A stretch of DNA of 64,000 nucleotides from Microbulbifer halophilus (GCF_026183675.1 NZ_JAPIVK010000029.1:1-64000), one strand, 5' to 3'. Shown: positions 18,818 through 32,559, counted from the stretch's first letter. The notes: a model not told the origin generated them from the letters alone. Program-made: numbers and translations.

Positions 18818-19795
18818 CTATGTGGCACCGGACGCATTGGCCAGTACTGCCACCTCCCGCAGCACCGCAGTGGCAAAAGTCCCCGGCGGCAGTGCAAAAC
18901 GCAACAGCAGCTCATCTTCCGACCACTGGTATTCGAAGGCCTCCGGCTGCAGCACCAGCGGCCGCCGCTCCTGCTTCAGGCCGCAGTGCTCCAGCCAGTC
19001 GCACCAGGCTTGCCAGGGGGCCACCAGCCGCTGCTCCAGCTCCCCCACGACTTCCCCGGCTGGATTGCGGCCGCGCCCCCACAGGGGGCCCGTGGGCTCG
19101 GCTTCCGGCTCTCCGGCCAGCGGCTGCTGCCAGTTCTGCAGCTTTACCCGCTCCGCCAGCACCCGGTTGTACAGCCAGCTGCGGGCGGCGGACATGGCGA
19201 ACGACTTCTCGCTCCGGCGGCAGCGACCGCCCTCCTCCGCCAGCCGGCGCGCCAGCTCCAGATTGCCGCCCTCGCGGCCGAAGCGCTGTTCACCGAAGTA
19301 ATTGGGCACTCCGCCGGCGATCCGCGCCAGCACCTGCTCCGCCGCCTCGCGATCGCCGCGGAGTTTGCGCAGGCGGATGGCGAAGCGGTTGCCGCCGTGC
19401 TCGCCGCGACGCAGTTTGCGCGGGCCCCGATGGTGTTGCAGCAGCGCAATTTCGTCGCTGTCGATACCGGACCAGTCCGGCGACCGTTTCTGCCCCAGCC
19501 AGACACTGAACCACTGGCTGGTGACCGCGTGGCGGTCCTTGAGGCCGTAGTAACCGACATCCTGTGGGCGCACACCCGCCAGCCGCGCCAGTTGCTGCGC
19601 CACCCAGCCGGTATTGGCGCCGCGCTTGCAGATCTGCAGGTAGACATGCTCGCCGGTATCGTCAATCGGCGGGCCGGCGAGCTCATCGACGACAAAGTCC
19701 TCCGGCAGGCTGCGGAAGTCACCCTCCAGGGCGGCGCCACCCAGCGCCCGCGGCCAGTCGAGCGCCCGGCTCCAGTTGGTTGGGAAATCAGTCAT
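18818..19795 (-). CDS. truD: tRNA pseudouridine(13) synthase TruD
   Basis: Makes pseudouridine 13 in tRNA-Glu (325 aa). Seen: N-terminal EDFVVDEL, the catalytic block [21 protein letters not shown] with its aspartate, GENRFAIR-type segment [12 protein letters not shown] and [16 protein letters not shown] at 19795 overlaps the end of ispF by 8 bases; the frame extends further upstream but inside ispF. Part of the ftsB-ispD-ispF-truD run with overlapping ends. Confidence 0.94.
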   Translation of the reverse strand: MTDFPTNWSRALDWPRALGGAALEGDFRSLPEDFVVDELAGPPIDDTGEHVYLQICKRGANTGWVAQQLARLAGVRPQDVGYYGLKDRHAVTSQWFSVWLGQKRSPDWSGIDSDEIALLQHHRGPRKLRRGEHGGNRFAIRLRKLRGDREAAEQVLARIAGGVPNYFGEQRFGREGGNLELARRLAEEGGRCRRSEKSFAMSAARSWLYNRVLAERVKLQNWQQPLAGEPEAEPTGPLWGRGRNPAGEVVGELEQRLVAPWQAWCDWLEHCGLKQERRPLVLQPEAFEYQWSEDELLLRFALPPGTFATAVLREVAVLANASGAT

Positions 19796-20288
19796 CGACA
19801 CGCTCGAGCAACACCGTGGCCTGGGCGGCAATGCCCTCGCCGCGGCCGGTAAAACCGAGGCGCTCGCTGGTGGTGGCCTTGACGCTCGCCGCATCGATCT
19901 CCACACCGCAGTCGGCGGCGATATTCACCCGCATGGCGTCGATATGCGGCGCCATCTTCGGCGCCTGGGCGATCAGGGTGCAGTCGGCGTTGACCAGCCG
20001 ATAGCCGCGCCCGGCAACCAGCCCGACCACATGTCGCAACAGTGCGCGGCTGTCGGCGCCGGCGTACTCCGCGTCCGTGTCGGGAAAATGGTGACCGATA
20101 TCCCCCAGGGCCAGCGCGCCCAATAGCGCATCCGCCAGTGCGTGCAGCAGCACGTCGCCATCGGAGTGGGCTTTCAGTCCCCGCTGGTGGGCAATGCGGA
20201 CGCCGCCCAGGATCACATGATCGCCGCAGTCGCCCCCGCCGGTGCGGAAGGCGTGTACGTCAAAGCCCTGGCCGATGCGAAAACTCAC
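19788..20288 (-). CDS. ispF: 2-C-methyl-D-erythritol 2,4-cyclodiphosphate synthase
   Basis: MEP isoprenoid pathway enzyme, 166 aa. Begins with the conserved GQGFDVHAF (metal ligands Asp and His) and has [21 protein letters not shown] and [10 protein letters not shown]; ends near [22 protein letters not shown] start at 20288 shares one base with the ispD stop. Usual trimer-forming length. Confidence 0.96.
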   Translation of the reverse strand: MSFRIGQGFDVHAFRTGGGDCGDHVILGGVRIAHQRGLKAHSDGDVLLHALADALLGALALGDIGHHFPDTDAEYAGADSRALLRHVVGLVAGRGYRLVNADCTLIAQAPKMAPHIDAMRVNIAADCGVEIDAASVKATTSERLGFTGRGEGIAAQATVLLERVDD

Positions 20289-21007
20289 TAGCGCTTGTCC
20301 TCTGTGGCGGCATAGCGCAAACGCAGAATGGTTTCCGCCAGCAGAATATCGGTGGGATGGGTGATCTTGAGGTTGTCCCGGCGCCCGGGTACCAGTTGCG
20401 GCCGATGGCCGGACAGTTCCAGCGCGCTGGCTTCGTCGGTGACCGGTTCGCCCCGTTCCAGCCCGCGGCGCAGGCAGGAGTGAAGCAGAGCGAGCGGCGC
20501 GCGCTGTGGTGTCTGTGCCAGCCAGACAGAATCGCGGCTCAGGGTGCTGTCGACCACCGATCGGCCGCCCTCGACACGGCTCTGCTTGACGGTATCGCTG
20601 GCCGGAAGGGCCAGCAGCGCCGATGGGGAGACATCGTCGTCCAACAGCGCCTCGATATCCTCCAGTGCCACGCAGGGGCGCGCGGCGTCGTGTACCAGCA
20701 CCGGGGTATCGCCGGCTTCGCGTGTGGCGAGAAAGTTGAGCGCGGCCAACACCGAGTCCGCCCGCTCGGCGCCGCCGGTAACCCGATGCACCTGCGGGTG
20801 CCCGGCTTCGGGCAGGTGCTCGAAATAGGTATCGTCGTCGGACAGGGCCACCACCACGCCCGCGACACCGGGCCAGGTGAGGATATTGCGCAGTGTCAGC
20901 GACAACAGCGGGCGCCCCAGCAGGGGCAGATACTGTTTGGGCCTGTCGGCGCCCATGCGTTTGCCGATACCGGCTGCGGGCACCAGCACCCAGTAGCCAC
21001 TAATCAC
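20288..21007 (-). CDS. ispD: 2-C-methyl-D-erythritol 4-phosphate cytidylyltransferase
   Basis: MEP pathway enzyme, 239 aa, joining CTP to methylerythritol phosphate. N-terminal nucleotide-binding [20 protein letters not shown], then HDAARPCV, and C-terminal VTDEASALE and [15 protein letters not shown] start at 21007 overlaps the end of ftsB by 8 bases. Adjacent to ispF, catalysing nearly consecutive steps (the ispE step lies between). Confidence 0.96.
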   Translation of the reverse strand: MISGYWVLVPAAGIGKRMGADRPKQYLPLLGRPLLSLTLRNILTWPGVAGVVVALSDDDTYFEHLPEAGHPQVHRVTGGAERADSVLAALNFLATREAGDTPVLVHDAARPCVALEDIEALLDDDVSPSALLALPASDTVKQSRVEGGRSVVDSTLSRDSVWLAQTPQRAPLALLHSCLRRGLERGEPVTDEASALELSGHRPQLVPGRRDNLKITHPTDILLAETILRLRYAATEDKR

Positions 21008-21290
21008 TCTTGGACTCCTCCGGGTCGAGAAAGATAAACAGCGTCTCGTCCTCTTTGATCAGGCCCAGATCGTAGCGGGCCTTGGCCTCGACGCCGTCGG
21101 TGCCCTCCTTGAGGCTGCGCACTTCGCGCAGCAACTGGCGATTGGCGCGCTCCAAGGCACTGTTCTTTTCCTGTTGCTGGGTCAACTCGCGCTTCAGGCG
21201 GGTGACTTCCGCCAGGCTGTCCTCACCTACCCAGAGGCGATACTGGGTGACGAGTAGCATGACGGTGAGAATTGCCAGCAGCCATTTCAT
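21000..21290 (-). CDS. ftsB: Cell division protein FtsB
   Basis: Small bitopic septal protein (96 aa) of the FtsQLB complex. One N-terminal membrane helix (LLAILTVMLLVTQYRLWVG), a coiled coil (EVTRLKRELTQQQEKNSALERANRQLLREV) and the C-terminal segment EAKARYDLGLIKEDETLF. ATG at 21290 gives the standard length; the frame is open upstream through repeat sequence. No strong ribosome site is seen. Downstream of eno, as usual in gammaproteobacteria. Confidence 0.93.
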   Translation of the reverse strand: MKWLLAILTVMLLVTQYRLWVGEDSLAEVTRLKRELTQQQEKNSALERANRQLLREVRSLKEGTDGVEAKARYDLGLIKEDETLFIFLDPEESKSD

Positions 21291-21323
21291 AGGAAAATCA
21301 CACGCATCCAACGATCTGCACCG

Positions 21324-21396
21324 GTAGGGGCGAACCTTGTGCTCGCCCGCCCCGGGGCGGGCCGTCGACCAGGGCGAACACAAGGTTCGCCCCTAC
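21324..21396. repeat. Inverted REP-like pair between eno and ftsB
   Basis: Two 25-base arms (21324-21348 and 21372-21396), starting GTAGGGGCGAACCTTGTG, pair nearly perfectly around a GC-rich spacer. A single arm recurs at 617-642 after the SixA-like gene. Confidence 0.75.
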
Positions 21397-21414
21397 ATAT
21401 TGCCGTGCCGGGTC

Positions 21415-22701
<1,287 letters not shown>

Positions 22702-22807
22702 TTAACAAGGGCTCCATGTTTTTTGAGTGATGAATGGCTGATTGGTGTTCGTTTGTTTGTCATTGCCCCTCCCTCTCTTGCCACTCCCGTAAGAGGGGGC
22801 AGTGGCG

Positions 22808-22895
22808 GGGGGCAGTTTGCGGGACACGCCGTGTATACGTCCCTGTAGGCTTGTCTGCGAGGTCCCTCTCGCAGACAGTCCCGCAAACTGCCCCC
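22808..22895 (-). repeat. Dispersed palindromic element, copy D
   Basis: Perfect 18-base arms (22808-22825, 22878-22895) with the inner hairpin TGTCTGCGAG-AGGGAC-CTCGCAGACA and tail on the minus strand (AAGCCTACAGGGACGTATAC). The right flank continues GGCATCAGGGCC as in copy C, but the left flank does not match it, so the outermost pairing is lost. Between eno and kdsA. Confidence 0.88.
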
Positions 22896-22946
22896 GGCAT
22901 CAGGGCCTTTGCATCGGACTCCTGAATTCTTTTCAAACTCCCGATT

Positions 22947-23819
<873 letters not shown>

Positions 23820-23821
23820 TC

Positions 23822-23890
23822 AACAGGCTCCTACGGCGGGCCTGCGGCCCGCAAGCGGAGCTGGAGCCTTCAGCGCTCCAGATAAATAGC
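23822..23890. repeat. REP-like repeats between pyrG and kdsA
   Basis: AACAGGCTCCTAC (reverse GTAGGAGCCTGTT, also at 27347 and 35104) followed by GGCGGGCCTGCGGCCCGC and GGAGCTGGAGC, the latter two shared with 643-680. Several short hairpins; no gene. Confidence 0.6.
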
Positions 23891-23904
23891 TCCGCGTTCC
23901 CGGG

Positions 23905-25572
<1,668 letters not shown>

Positions 25573-25695
25573 TCAGTTGAATGCCCGATGGAATCGGGGT
25601 GCGGGGCTGGCCCGGGCGAGTCTTGCCGGAGATCGTTCCTGCCCTTCCCGGTGCCTTGAGATGGGACGCCAGACTACCAGAAAGCCCTTTTTTGC

Positions 25696-27009
25696 TCAAT
25701 CTCGAATCGCACTGCCCGGCTCCGGGTGACACCATTCCAGGGTGCCCGGAAAGTCTTTCTCGCAGACAAACAGGTCGCCCACCGCCAGCGGCCGATCCGG
25801 CTCGCCGGCGCGGAATACCAGCGGCACACGGTCCCGCAACCAAGGCTCCAGTGCCCATTCCTGCAGCAGTTTTTTCAGGGACTGGGAATGTCCGCGCTGC
25901 ACCGGCCCGGCCCGCTCGCCACCGCGGCGAAAGCGGACCCGGTAGTCCCCGGCCGGCCAGTCCGGGCCGGGCGCCAGTGTCCAGCCGCCGCCGAGATCCA
26001 GCGGCGTGTCGCCGCGCCAGGTCCAGCCTCCGCCCGCCGGCTCCGCAGGCAATTGTGGTGTCAGGTGGGCGCGATTGCGAAAACGGCGCAGCACCCGGCT
26101 GCCGATCCGCACTGCCGGCACGCTGTCCGAGGCCGCGCCGGCAAGCTGGTCCAGTGCCTCCTCCAGATGCGGGGCCTCGGGAGCCCCGCCGCCGAGCCCG
26201 GCCAGCCAGTTGCGCAGCAGGTTTTTGCGGCGCCGCCGGGACAACCGCTGCAGTTTGTCCAGGTCGACACTCTCACCGAAGCGTTCGCGGCGCCGATCAC
26301 AGGCCGACAGGTCCGCCTCGCCCAGATCGCGCAGCAGCGACGCGGCCTCGCCCAGGTTATCGGCGGCCCGCACCACCCGCTCGCGCACCGGCCAGCGTTT
26401 GCGCAACGGTGGCAGTACCCGCGCGCGCAGGTAGTTGCGCTCCAGGCGCTGGTCGTCGTTGCTCGGGTCCTCGATCCAGTGAAGCCCGCGCTCGCGGGCG
26501 TAGTCTTCCAGTTCCCCGCGGCCGACACCGAGCAGCGGCCGCAACAGGCTGCCCGCCCCCAGCGGCCGGCTCTCGGCCATGGCGGCGAGGCCCGGGGCAC
26601 CGGCACCGCGTAGCAGTCGCAGCAGGAAAGTCTCCACCTGGTCGTCGCCGTGCTGGGCCAGCAGCAACTGGTCGCCGGGCTGCAGTATCTCTTGGAAGGC
26701 CCCGTAGCGGGCGCGGCGCGCGGCCTGTTCCAGGCCGCCGTCGCGGGGGTCGACGGACACGCGCACCGCTGTCAGGGGAATGTCCAGGGCGCTGGCGGTC
26801 CGCTGGCAGTGCGCCTGCCAGGCGTCCGCCTCGGCCGCCAGGCCGTGGTGGATATGAACGGCGCGCAGGGGGAGGCCGGCATCGGCGAGCAGATGCAGTA
26901 GCGCGGTGGAATCCAGGCCGCCGGAATAGGCGATCCAGCGCTCGCCCGCACAGGGGTAACGCGCCAGTACGCCTTCGACGATCTCGGTCAGCAATCCGCT
27001 CACACCCAT
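25696..27009 (-). CDS. tilS: tRNA(Ile)-lysidine synthase
   Basis: Modifies C34 of tRNA-Ile(CAU) to lysidine so that AUA is read; 437 aa. PP-loop ATPase motif SGGLDST at residues 29-35, then HIHHGLAAEADAW and the middle GAGAPGLAAM region; the C-terminal domain contains KKLLQEW and RDRVPLVF. The ATG at 27009 places the PP-loop correctly; the frame extends 30 codons upstream through unconserved sequence. Confidence 0.95.
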   Translation of the reverse strand: MGVSGLLTEIVEGVLARYPCAGERWIAYSGGLDSTALLHLLADAGLPLRAVHIHHGLAAEADAWQAHCQRTASALDIPLTAVRVSVDPRDGGLEQAARRARYGAFQEILQPGDQLLLAQHGDDQVETFLLRLLRGAGAPGLAAMAESRPLGAGSLLRPLLGVGRGELEDYARERGLHWIEDPSNDDQRLERNYLRARVLPPLRKRWPVRERVVRAADNLGEAASLLRDLGEADLSACDRRRERFGESVDLDKLQRLSRRRRKNLLRNWLAGLGGGAPEAPHLEEALDQLAGAASDSVPAVRIGSRVLRRFRNRAHLTPQLPAEPAGGGWTWRGDTPLDLGGGWTLAPGPDWPAGDYRVRFRRGGERAGPVQRGHSQSLKKLLQEWALEPWLRDRVPLVFRAGEPDRPLAVGDLFVCEKDFPGTLEWCHPEPGSAIRD

Positions 27010-27208
27010 TCCAACACAGCAGCCACTCGAGGCGGCAGTATACCTGCCGCACACCGGGCCGCCCAAAGAGGGCGCCGGGCAGGCGGCCGCAGAATTCAAG
27101 TTTCGGGGTCTCGTTTCGGCTGCCGGGGCGGGGAGCTTCGGGCCAGGACGGCAAAAAGTTCAAGAAATCTCTTGGAGCCTGTTTGGAATCTTGCACAAAT
27201 CCCGGAAA

Positions 27209-27316
27209 GGCCGGATGGGGTATCGTTTTCCGGGACTGTCTGCGAGAGGGACCTCGCAGACAAGCCTCCAGGGATGGATACACGGCGTGTCCCGGAAAAC
27301 GATACCCCAGCCGGCC
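27209..27316 (+). repeat. Dispersed palindromic element, copy E
   Basis: Arms 27209-27236 and 27289-27316 pair at 27 of 28 positions; arm sequence (TGGGGTATCGTTTTCCGGGAC) is unlike other copies except the last few bases. Core identical to copy A apart from ATACA for TTTAC near its end. Lies between the TonB receptor gene and tilS. Confidence 0.9.
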
Positions 27317-27346
27317 CTGCACAGAACTCGACCTCCGGGGGATATC

Positions 27347-27360
27347 AAACAGGCTCCTAC
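27347..27360 (-). repeat. GTAGGAGCCTGTTT repeat containing a stop codon
   Basis: Short REP-like half-unit; its TAG is the stop codon of the TonB receptor gene. Related units at 23822 and 35104. Confidence 0.5.
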
Positions 27361-30300
27361 AGCCGCATACGAACCCCCAGCGCCAGGCGGCGCTCCTGCA
27401 CGTTGATGGAGCGGAGCTGGCTCTCGAATTGCGCGTAGTTGCGATAGTTGGTCTCGGTGAGGTTGGTGCCCTGCAGGTAGACCGTCAGGTTGTCGAGCAG
27501 GTCGTAGTTGATGGACGCATCCAGGTAACCGGCCGGCTCCACCCAGTTGCCCAGGCTGATGGGCGCCTCGTTGGTATTCAGGCCGGCCCGGCCCTGGAAG
27601 ATATCGCTGCGCCAGTTGTAGGCGACGCGGGTGCTCAGCCGCTCGCCCTGGTACCACAGGATCAGGTTGGCCTGGTGCCGGGAGTTGGAGTTGAGCGGAA
27701 AACTCTTGCCCTCCAGGTCCACGGCACCCGAGTCGTTATCGGAGAAGGTGTAGTTGGCCTCGATGCCGGTGTCGGAGAGGAAACCCGGCAGGAAGGTCAG
27801 CGCCTGCTTGTAGCCCAGCTCGAAACCCTTGAGGTTGGAAGCCGGTACGTTTTTCGTGGTCCAGATATTGGCGGTGCGGCGTACGACCCCATCGGAATCC
27901 GGGTAGGCGCGCGCCTCCTGCAGGGTCTGGGTGGCACTTTCCACTTCGATCAGGAAAAGGCCGGCGCCGAGAATACCGCCCTCGCCGAAATACCACTCGG
28001 TGGAGAGGTTGTAGTTGTTGGCCCGCCACGGATCCACGTGGGGATTGCCCTGGTCGTTGCCGCCGCCCGGGCTGGTCACCATTTTGTATTTCTCGCCGTT
28101 CTCGTCCTCCTGGTCCCCGTCCGGCGTGTAGACGCGGTATTCCTGGTACCAGAGGGATTCGCCCTCGCCCACATTGACCAGGTCGTTGCGGGACATGGTT
28201 TCGGCGTAGCCGAGGCGGACGATGACGTCTTCCCGCGGGAAGAAGTTGATATTGCCCGACGGCAATACATCGGTGAAGGAAGCTTTGGTGGTCTCGGTTC
28301 CCAGGGTTTTGTACATGATCTGCCAGCCCTGCGGCTCGCCGTATGTGGCCGGGTAACCGCCACCGTAATAGTTGCCCTGCTCCGGCACTGCCTGCTGGTC
28401 GTATAGGGCATTGACCACCTCGCGCCGCGTCTCGGCCACGCGCACACCGAAATTGCCTTCGAAGGGGACACCAAACAGGCCCCGGTCATTGGCAAAATTC
28501 AGCTGGAAATAACCGGATGTCTCATCTTCCACTACCGAGTAGGCTTGCGAAGGATCGACAAAACGTTTCGCACCCGGGTAGAGAAAATTCATAAAGCCGT
28601 TTACGTCGTCCAGTCGCCTCGGGTCCAGCGCCGCCACGCCATCGCCCCAGCCCTTGAAGGGGCCGAAGTCATTGTAGGAAATCAGCATGTCGCGCAGCTC
28701 GTCGAAAGGCGCAATGCCCAACTGCTCATTGCCGGCAAAATCGTTCCAGTCCGGGTACTGCTGCCAGGCATAGTCTCCGGGCAACGGCTGGTACCAGAGC
28801 TCCTCGGGCACGCTGGGGTCGTTCCAGGTAGAGTAGTAGCCGGTGGGCGTCATATAGATGAAGCGCTCGCTTTCCACATCGCGGCGACCGTGGCGCACAC
28901 CGAAATCCACCGAGGTAAAGCTGGCAATATCGAACTCGTAATTGCCATCGGCACGGAAGACGTCCAGGGATGCCTCCTGTTCGGTACCGTCACCAAAACC
29001 CTGGAACAGGTTCAGGCGGTCGATGCTGGAGAGATCGTCATCGAACTGGAAAGTGGGATAGTCCTCGCGGTAATCCACGGTGACCCAGAAAGGTTCCACC
29101 GGATCGTCCATGCCATCGCCGTCCTCGTCCACCCAGTACCACTCGGGCGTGCCCTGCTGGAAGATGGCGTTTTCATAGGTCTTGTCCGCTTTACCGCGCA
29201 CATAGCGCACGGAACCGGTAAAGGGCCCGCCATTGTCGAACTTCAGCTCGATATTGGTATTGAGGGCGTCGGTATGGTTCTGCTGGCTGCGCGTGGTGGC
29301 CTGGAAATCCGGTGCCTCCACTACCGCCACCTGGAGCGAGTTGATCACCCGCTCGGGCGTGTCGCCCCGGGCCGGCACCACCGCTTCCCGCCGGGTGATG
29401 GTGCCCGGGCGCAGCACGTCATAGTTGTCGTTGTTCATACCGTTGAACTGGCTTTCCACACCCCGGTCGAACTGATTCATTTTGGTGTAGAAGACATCGG
29501 CGGAAAGCGACAGGCTCTGGGAAACATCGAACTGGAAGGAGCCGGCAAACCCCTCCCGCTCGCGCTCCATGACATAGGCTTTTACACCGTAACCTCCCGG
29601 CACCAGGTAGCGATCGTTCAGATCACCGTTGCCGTTGAGATCCAGCGGGTCGCCCCCCTGGTTCACGAAACCGAGGCGCATATCCTCCTGGATCTGGTAG
29701 TTGGCAGAGTTGCTGTTGGATTTGAAACCACCCAGGGTGAAACCGAAGCGGTCGCCGTTGTAGCCGACAAAGGTATTGAAGTTGTAGTTGTCGTCCTCGG
29801 TGATGGAGCCCCGGGATCCCTCGGCGTTGGCGGCGGCGGTCCAACCCTCTTCCAGGCCGCGCGGGTTGCGGGTCTTGAGATCAACCACGCCGGATATGCC
29901 TCCGGCAGGCAGCGCTGCGCCCTGGGACTTGTAGACATCCACACCGGCGATCATGGAGGCGGGAATATCGGAATAGTTGGCGCCCACATCGGTGATGGTC
30001 CAGGGGCTCAGAAACTGCTCGCCGTTCAGTGTGGTCAGCACCTGCGGCATGCCGCGCACATTGAGGCTGGTGCCCTCGCCGGCGGTGCGCTCTATCTGCA
30101 CCCCGGTGACACGCTGCAGGGAGTCGGCGATGGTGACGTCGGGCAGTTTGCCGATATCTTCGGCAACGATGGAATCGACGATCACCTCGGCGTTGCGTTT
30201 TACATCCACGGACTTTTTCTGCGATCCGCGAATCCCCGTTACCTCAATTTCCTCCAGTATCTCGCCGGATTCGATTGCCGCTTTTTCTTCTCCGGAATCC

Positions 30301-30386
30301 TGGGCGACACCCGTTACCGCTGTGGCACCCAGAGACAATGCTGCCACCCAGACGGGTAGCAGGCATTTTTGTGGTTTATTATTCAT
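27357..30386 (-). CDS. TonB-dependent receptor (Xanthomonas-type, glycan uptake)
   Basis: Outer-membrane beta-barrel importer (1009 aa) energised by TonB. Signal peptide (residues ~1-28), a TonB-box-like LEEIEVTGIRGS, plug domain with IVAEDIGKLPDVTIADSLQRVTG and LNVRGMPQVLTTLNGEQF, then a long barrel ending with RLALGVRMRL, an aromatic-poor but basic C-terminus. This subtype is common in marine polysaccharide degraders, often beside glycoside hydrolases, as here with GH5 (same strand, upstream) and GH3. Likely ligand is a beta-glucan oligosaccharide, by inference from neighbours. A double palindromic operator lies 77 bases upstream. Confidence 0.9.
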   Translation of the reverse strand: MNNKPQKCLLPVWVAALSLGATAVTGVAQDSGEEKAAIESGEILEEIEVTGIRGSQKKSVDVKRNAEVIVDSIVAEDIGKLPDVTIADSLQRVTGVQIERTAGEGTSLNVRGMPQVLTTLNGEQFLSPWTITDVGANYSDIPASMIAGVDVYKSQGAALPAGGISGVVDLKTRNPRGLEEGWTAAANAEGSRGSITEDDNYNFNTFVGYNGDRFGFTLGGFKSNSNSANYQIQEDMRLGFVNQGGDPLDLNGNGDLNDRYLVPGGYGVKAYVMEREREGFAGSFQFDVSQSLSLSADVFYTKMNQFDRGVESQFNGMNNDNYDVLRPGTITRREAVVPARGDTPERVINSLQVAVVEAPDFQATTRSQQNHTDALNTNIELKFDNGGPFTGSVRYVRGKADKTYENAIFQQGTPEWYWVDEDGDGMDDPVEPFWVTVDYREDYPTFQFDDDLSSIDRLNLFQGFGDGTEQEASLDVFRADGNYEFDIASFTSVDFGVRHGRRDVESERFIYMTPTGYYSTWNDPSVPEELWYQPLPGDYAWQQYPDWNDFAGNEQLGIAPFDELRDMLISYNDFGPFKGWGDGVAALDPRRLDDVNGFMNFLYPGAKRFVDPSQAYSVVEDETSGYFQLNFANDRGLFGVPFEGNFGVRVAETRREVVNALYDQQAVPEQGNYYGGGYPATYGEPQGWQIMYKTLGTETTKASFTDVLPSGNINFFPREDVIVRLGYAETMSRNDLVNVGEGESLWYQEYRVYTPDGDQEDENGEKYKMVTSPGGGNDQGNPHVDPWRANNYNLSTEWYFGEGGILGAGLFLIEVESATQTLQEARAYPDSDGVVRRTANIWTTKNVPASNLKGFELGYKQALTFLPGFLSDTGIEANYTFSDNDSGAVDLEGKSFPLNSNSRHQANLILWYQGERLSTRVAYNWRSDIFQGRAGLNTNEAPISLGNWVEPAGYLDASINYDLLDNLTVYLQGTNLTETNYRNYAQFESQLRSINVQERRLALGVRMRL

Positions 30387-30462
30387 CGGTCTTCTCTCAG
30401 TTTCGCCAGTACAGGTCGTTTATCGTTTTTTTTCACCAACACTGAATCATATTATTCATATA

Positions 30463-30493
30463 AATGTAACCGGTTACGGAAACCGGTTACATT
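30463..30493. promoter_or_regulatory. Double palindromic operator upstream of the TonB receptor gene
   Basis: A 13-base inverted repeat AATGTAACCGGTT / AACCGGTTACATT with spacer ACGGA; it can also be read as two tandem GTAACCGGTTAC-type operators 15 bases apart. The central CG and even symmetry are typical of LacI/GalR-family repressors. The -10-like TATGAT lies about 30 bases closer to the gene. No LacI-type gene is in the window, and I found no second copy before GH5, GH3 or the transporter. Confidence 0.75.
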
Positions 30494-30660
30494 TATTGGC
30501 GCCTGCTTTTGCATCGAGTGCATCAATCCGGGGGAAGGACCATTAGTCGGAAATGACTAATCGATAATAGCTGTCACAGATGACCGGGCGAGCAGAGCGA
30601 TCGAACCGGCCCGGGCCACCCAGCGGGGTCATCGGCCCAGAGGCTTCTTTCAACCTACAT

Positions 30661-30696
30661 TAAAAAAACGGCGGCACCGAAGTGCCGCCGCTTTTC
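30661..30696 (-). terminator. Intrinsic terminator of the GH5 gene
   Basis: Nine-base GC stem CGGCGGCAC-CGAA-GTGCCGCCG followed, on the minus strand, by seven T. It ends GH5 transcription before the operator region of the next gene. Confidence 0.88.
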
Positions 30697-30713
30697 CAGT
30701 TTAATGCCCTCTT

Positions 30714-32285
30714 TCAGTCCGATGCCCCCTCTATCAGGGCATCCAGCGTCTGCTGGTCGGCGACCGAATTCGCATCCCTGTCGAAAATACCGGAGGCAAA
30801 GTTTCCGGTGCCGCCGTTATCCCAGTAAAAGGGAACCAGGCCATGGGCCTTTGCCTGCTCCACGGCAATCCGGTGGAAATCGGCCCGCGACTGCAGGTGC
30901 AACTGAAGGTCTTCACCGGAAAGCTGCCCGGTACGGCGTATGGCACTGAACTCGCCCAGTATCACCGGGATATCCTCGTCGACGAACTGTGTTTCCATCA
31001 GCGAGAAGAGCGCCGCCATATCGTCTTCCTCGCCCCAGGTGGCGTTGTGGTCCGTATCCGTGGTGGAGTGGTTGCCCGCGCCCCAGTAGAAGAACTGATT
31101 GCCCCAGCCGGCATCTTCCGTCATACCGGCAAACTGCCACGGCGTATAGTAGTGAATCTCCGCCATCATGCGGTCCGCGACCGTATCCACCGGAATTGCG
31201 GTCATCAACTCGTTGGTTCGGTCGATATCCGTATTGGGGCCCTGGACGACAAGTACCCGGTAGGCGTTCTTGCCACCGGTCTCCCGCACGGCATCGACGA
31301 AAGTCTGGTGGTAGGACATCAAGACGTCCATCTGTTCGGCACTGTCCACATTGGGCTCATTGGCGCTGGCAAACAGCACACGCTCGTCGAAGTCGCGCAG
31401 ATAGCTGGCAATCTGCTGCCAGTAGGCCTTCTGCCTGTCGTTGTTTTCCGACTGCATCTCCGGGGTCACATTCTCCTCGAGCCAGCCACCGTCCCAGTGG
31501 ATATTGACGATTACGTAGAGGTCGTTGTCCACGCAGTATTGAACGACCTCCCTTACCCTGGCCAGCCAGCTCAGGTCGATCTCCGCGGTGGCCTGGTCGG
31601 CGTACTGATCCCAGGAAACCGGCAGCCGTACCGCGTTGAAACCGCTCTGCTTGAGCAGCTGGACAAAATCCTCGCTGATCACCGGATTGCCCCAGGCGGT
31701 TTCGCCGCCGCTCGCTTCCAGGCTATTGCCGATATTGAAGCCGAGGTTGATACCGTTGGCGATCTCCACTGCGTTACTGCTCATCCCGGTCCTATCCGCC
31801 GGGAGCGGGTTGACATTGTAATTAGGGAAACGGCCGCCGGAACTGCTGCCCGAGGAACTGGAGGACGAGCTTGAACTGCTGCTCGAGCTGGAGGAACTGG
31901 AAGAGCTGGAACTCGAAGACGCGCCATCGCCTCCGTTCACAGCCACCGGTACCGGCGACATATTGCCCGGCGTGGCGGTAAAGCCGAAGCTCACCTCGCC
32001 CCCCGGCGGAATTTCCGCGTTGTAGTCAGCATCCTCAATGACATAGTGATCCCCGATGTGGGATACCACGACGCCATTCCACAGGTTGTCGATCTCCACC
32101 GCCATATCGAACTCGACAGACCAGCCGGAAACAGCCGCACTGCCGCCGTTGGCCACCGTCACTTCCCCCTGGAAGCCCCCGCCCCAATCGTTACTGACAG
32201 TCATGGTGGCCTGTGCCGCAAAGGCGGAAGGAACCAACAGACACAACAACCCCATCAGCATGTACTTACTGAATAACCGAAACAT
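30714..32285 (-). CDS. Secreted GH5 endoglucanase with CBM2 and poly-serine linker
   Basis: Extracellular beta-glucanase, 523 aa. Order: signal peptide (~1-24); family-2 carbohydrate-binding module (~25-107, with NDWGGGFQGEVTV and three surface-type tryptophans); a linker of about 25 consecutive serines (~123-148); GH5 catalytic domain. Catalytic acid is the Glu of ASANEPN (~313), nucleophile the Glu of VILGEFSA (~448); also VNIHWDGGW and AEIHYYTPW. Poly-serine linkers are a hallmark of Saccharophagus, Teredinibacter, Cellvibrio and Microbulbifer enzymes. Probably attacks cellulose or mixed-linkage glucan outside the cell. Own terminator downstream, so transcribed separately from the TonB receptor. 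Confidence 0.92.
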   Translation of the reverse strand: MFRLFSKYMLMGLLCLLVPSAFAAQATMTVSNDWGGGFQGEVTVANGGSAAVSGWSVEFDMAVEIDNLWNGVVVSHIGDHYVIEDADYNAEIPPGGEVSFGFTATPGNMSPVPVAVNGGDGASSSSSSSSSSSSSSSSSSSSSSSGSSSGGRFPNYNVNPLPADRTGMSSNAVEIANGINLGFNIGNSLEASGGETAWGNPVISEDFVQLLKQSGFNAVRLPVSWDQYADQATAEIDLSWLARVREVVQYCVDNDLYVIVNIHWDGGWLEENVTPEMQSENNDRQKAYWQQIASYLRDFDERVLFASANEPNVDSAEQMDVLMSYHQTFVDAVRETGGKNAYRVLVVQGPNTDIDRTNELMTAIPVDTVADRMMAEIHYYTPWQFAGMTEDAGWGNQFFYWGAGNHSTTDTDHNATWGEEDDMAALFSLMETQFVDEDIPVILGEFSAIRRTGQLSGEDLQLHLQSRADFHRIAVEQAKAHGLVPFYWDNGGTGNFASGIFDRDANSVADQQTLDALIEGASD

Positions 32286-32559
32286 CCCTAATCTCCCTTC
32301 ATCGTGTGCTTTATTGTTTTACCGCGAGATTTCATCCGCTGAACACAACACCCGCTAGCGGGTGCCCAAAAACCCTCCATACTATTTATATTATAAATAT
32401 CATATAGAAGAGTCTCCCGCGTCAGGTTGAAGATCCCGCCCGGTTCCGTGATGGAGTCGGCATTCCGATGAATACACGGTCACCCTTTTGACTGTCGCAG
32501 CGGCCCGGCCGGTGATAAATTGGTCACACTTCTGTAACCCTGTATAAAAATAGACCGCT

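Noticed and set aside
22702-22946. Small open frames reading through the palindromic elements
   Set aside because: Similar peptides appear at each copy only because the repeat is translated; they lack consistent starts and change frame between copies.
28545-30359. 604-codon plus-strand frame opposite the TonB receptor
   Set aside because: Antisense to a complete receptor gene; no recognisable protein.
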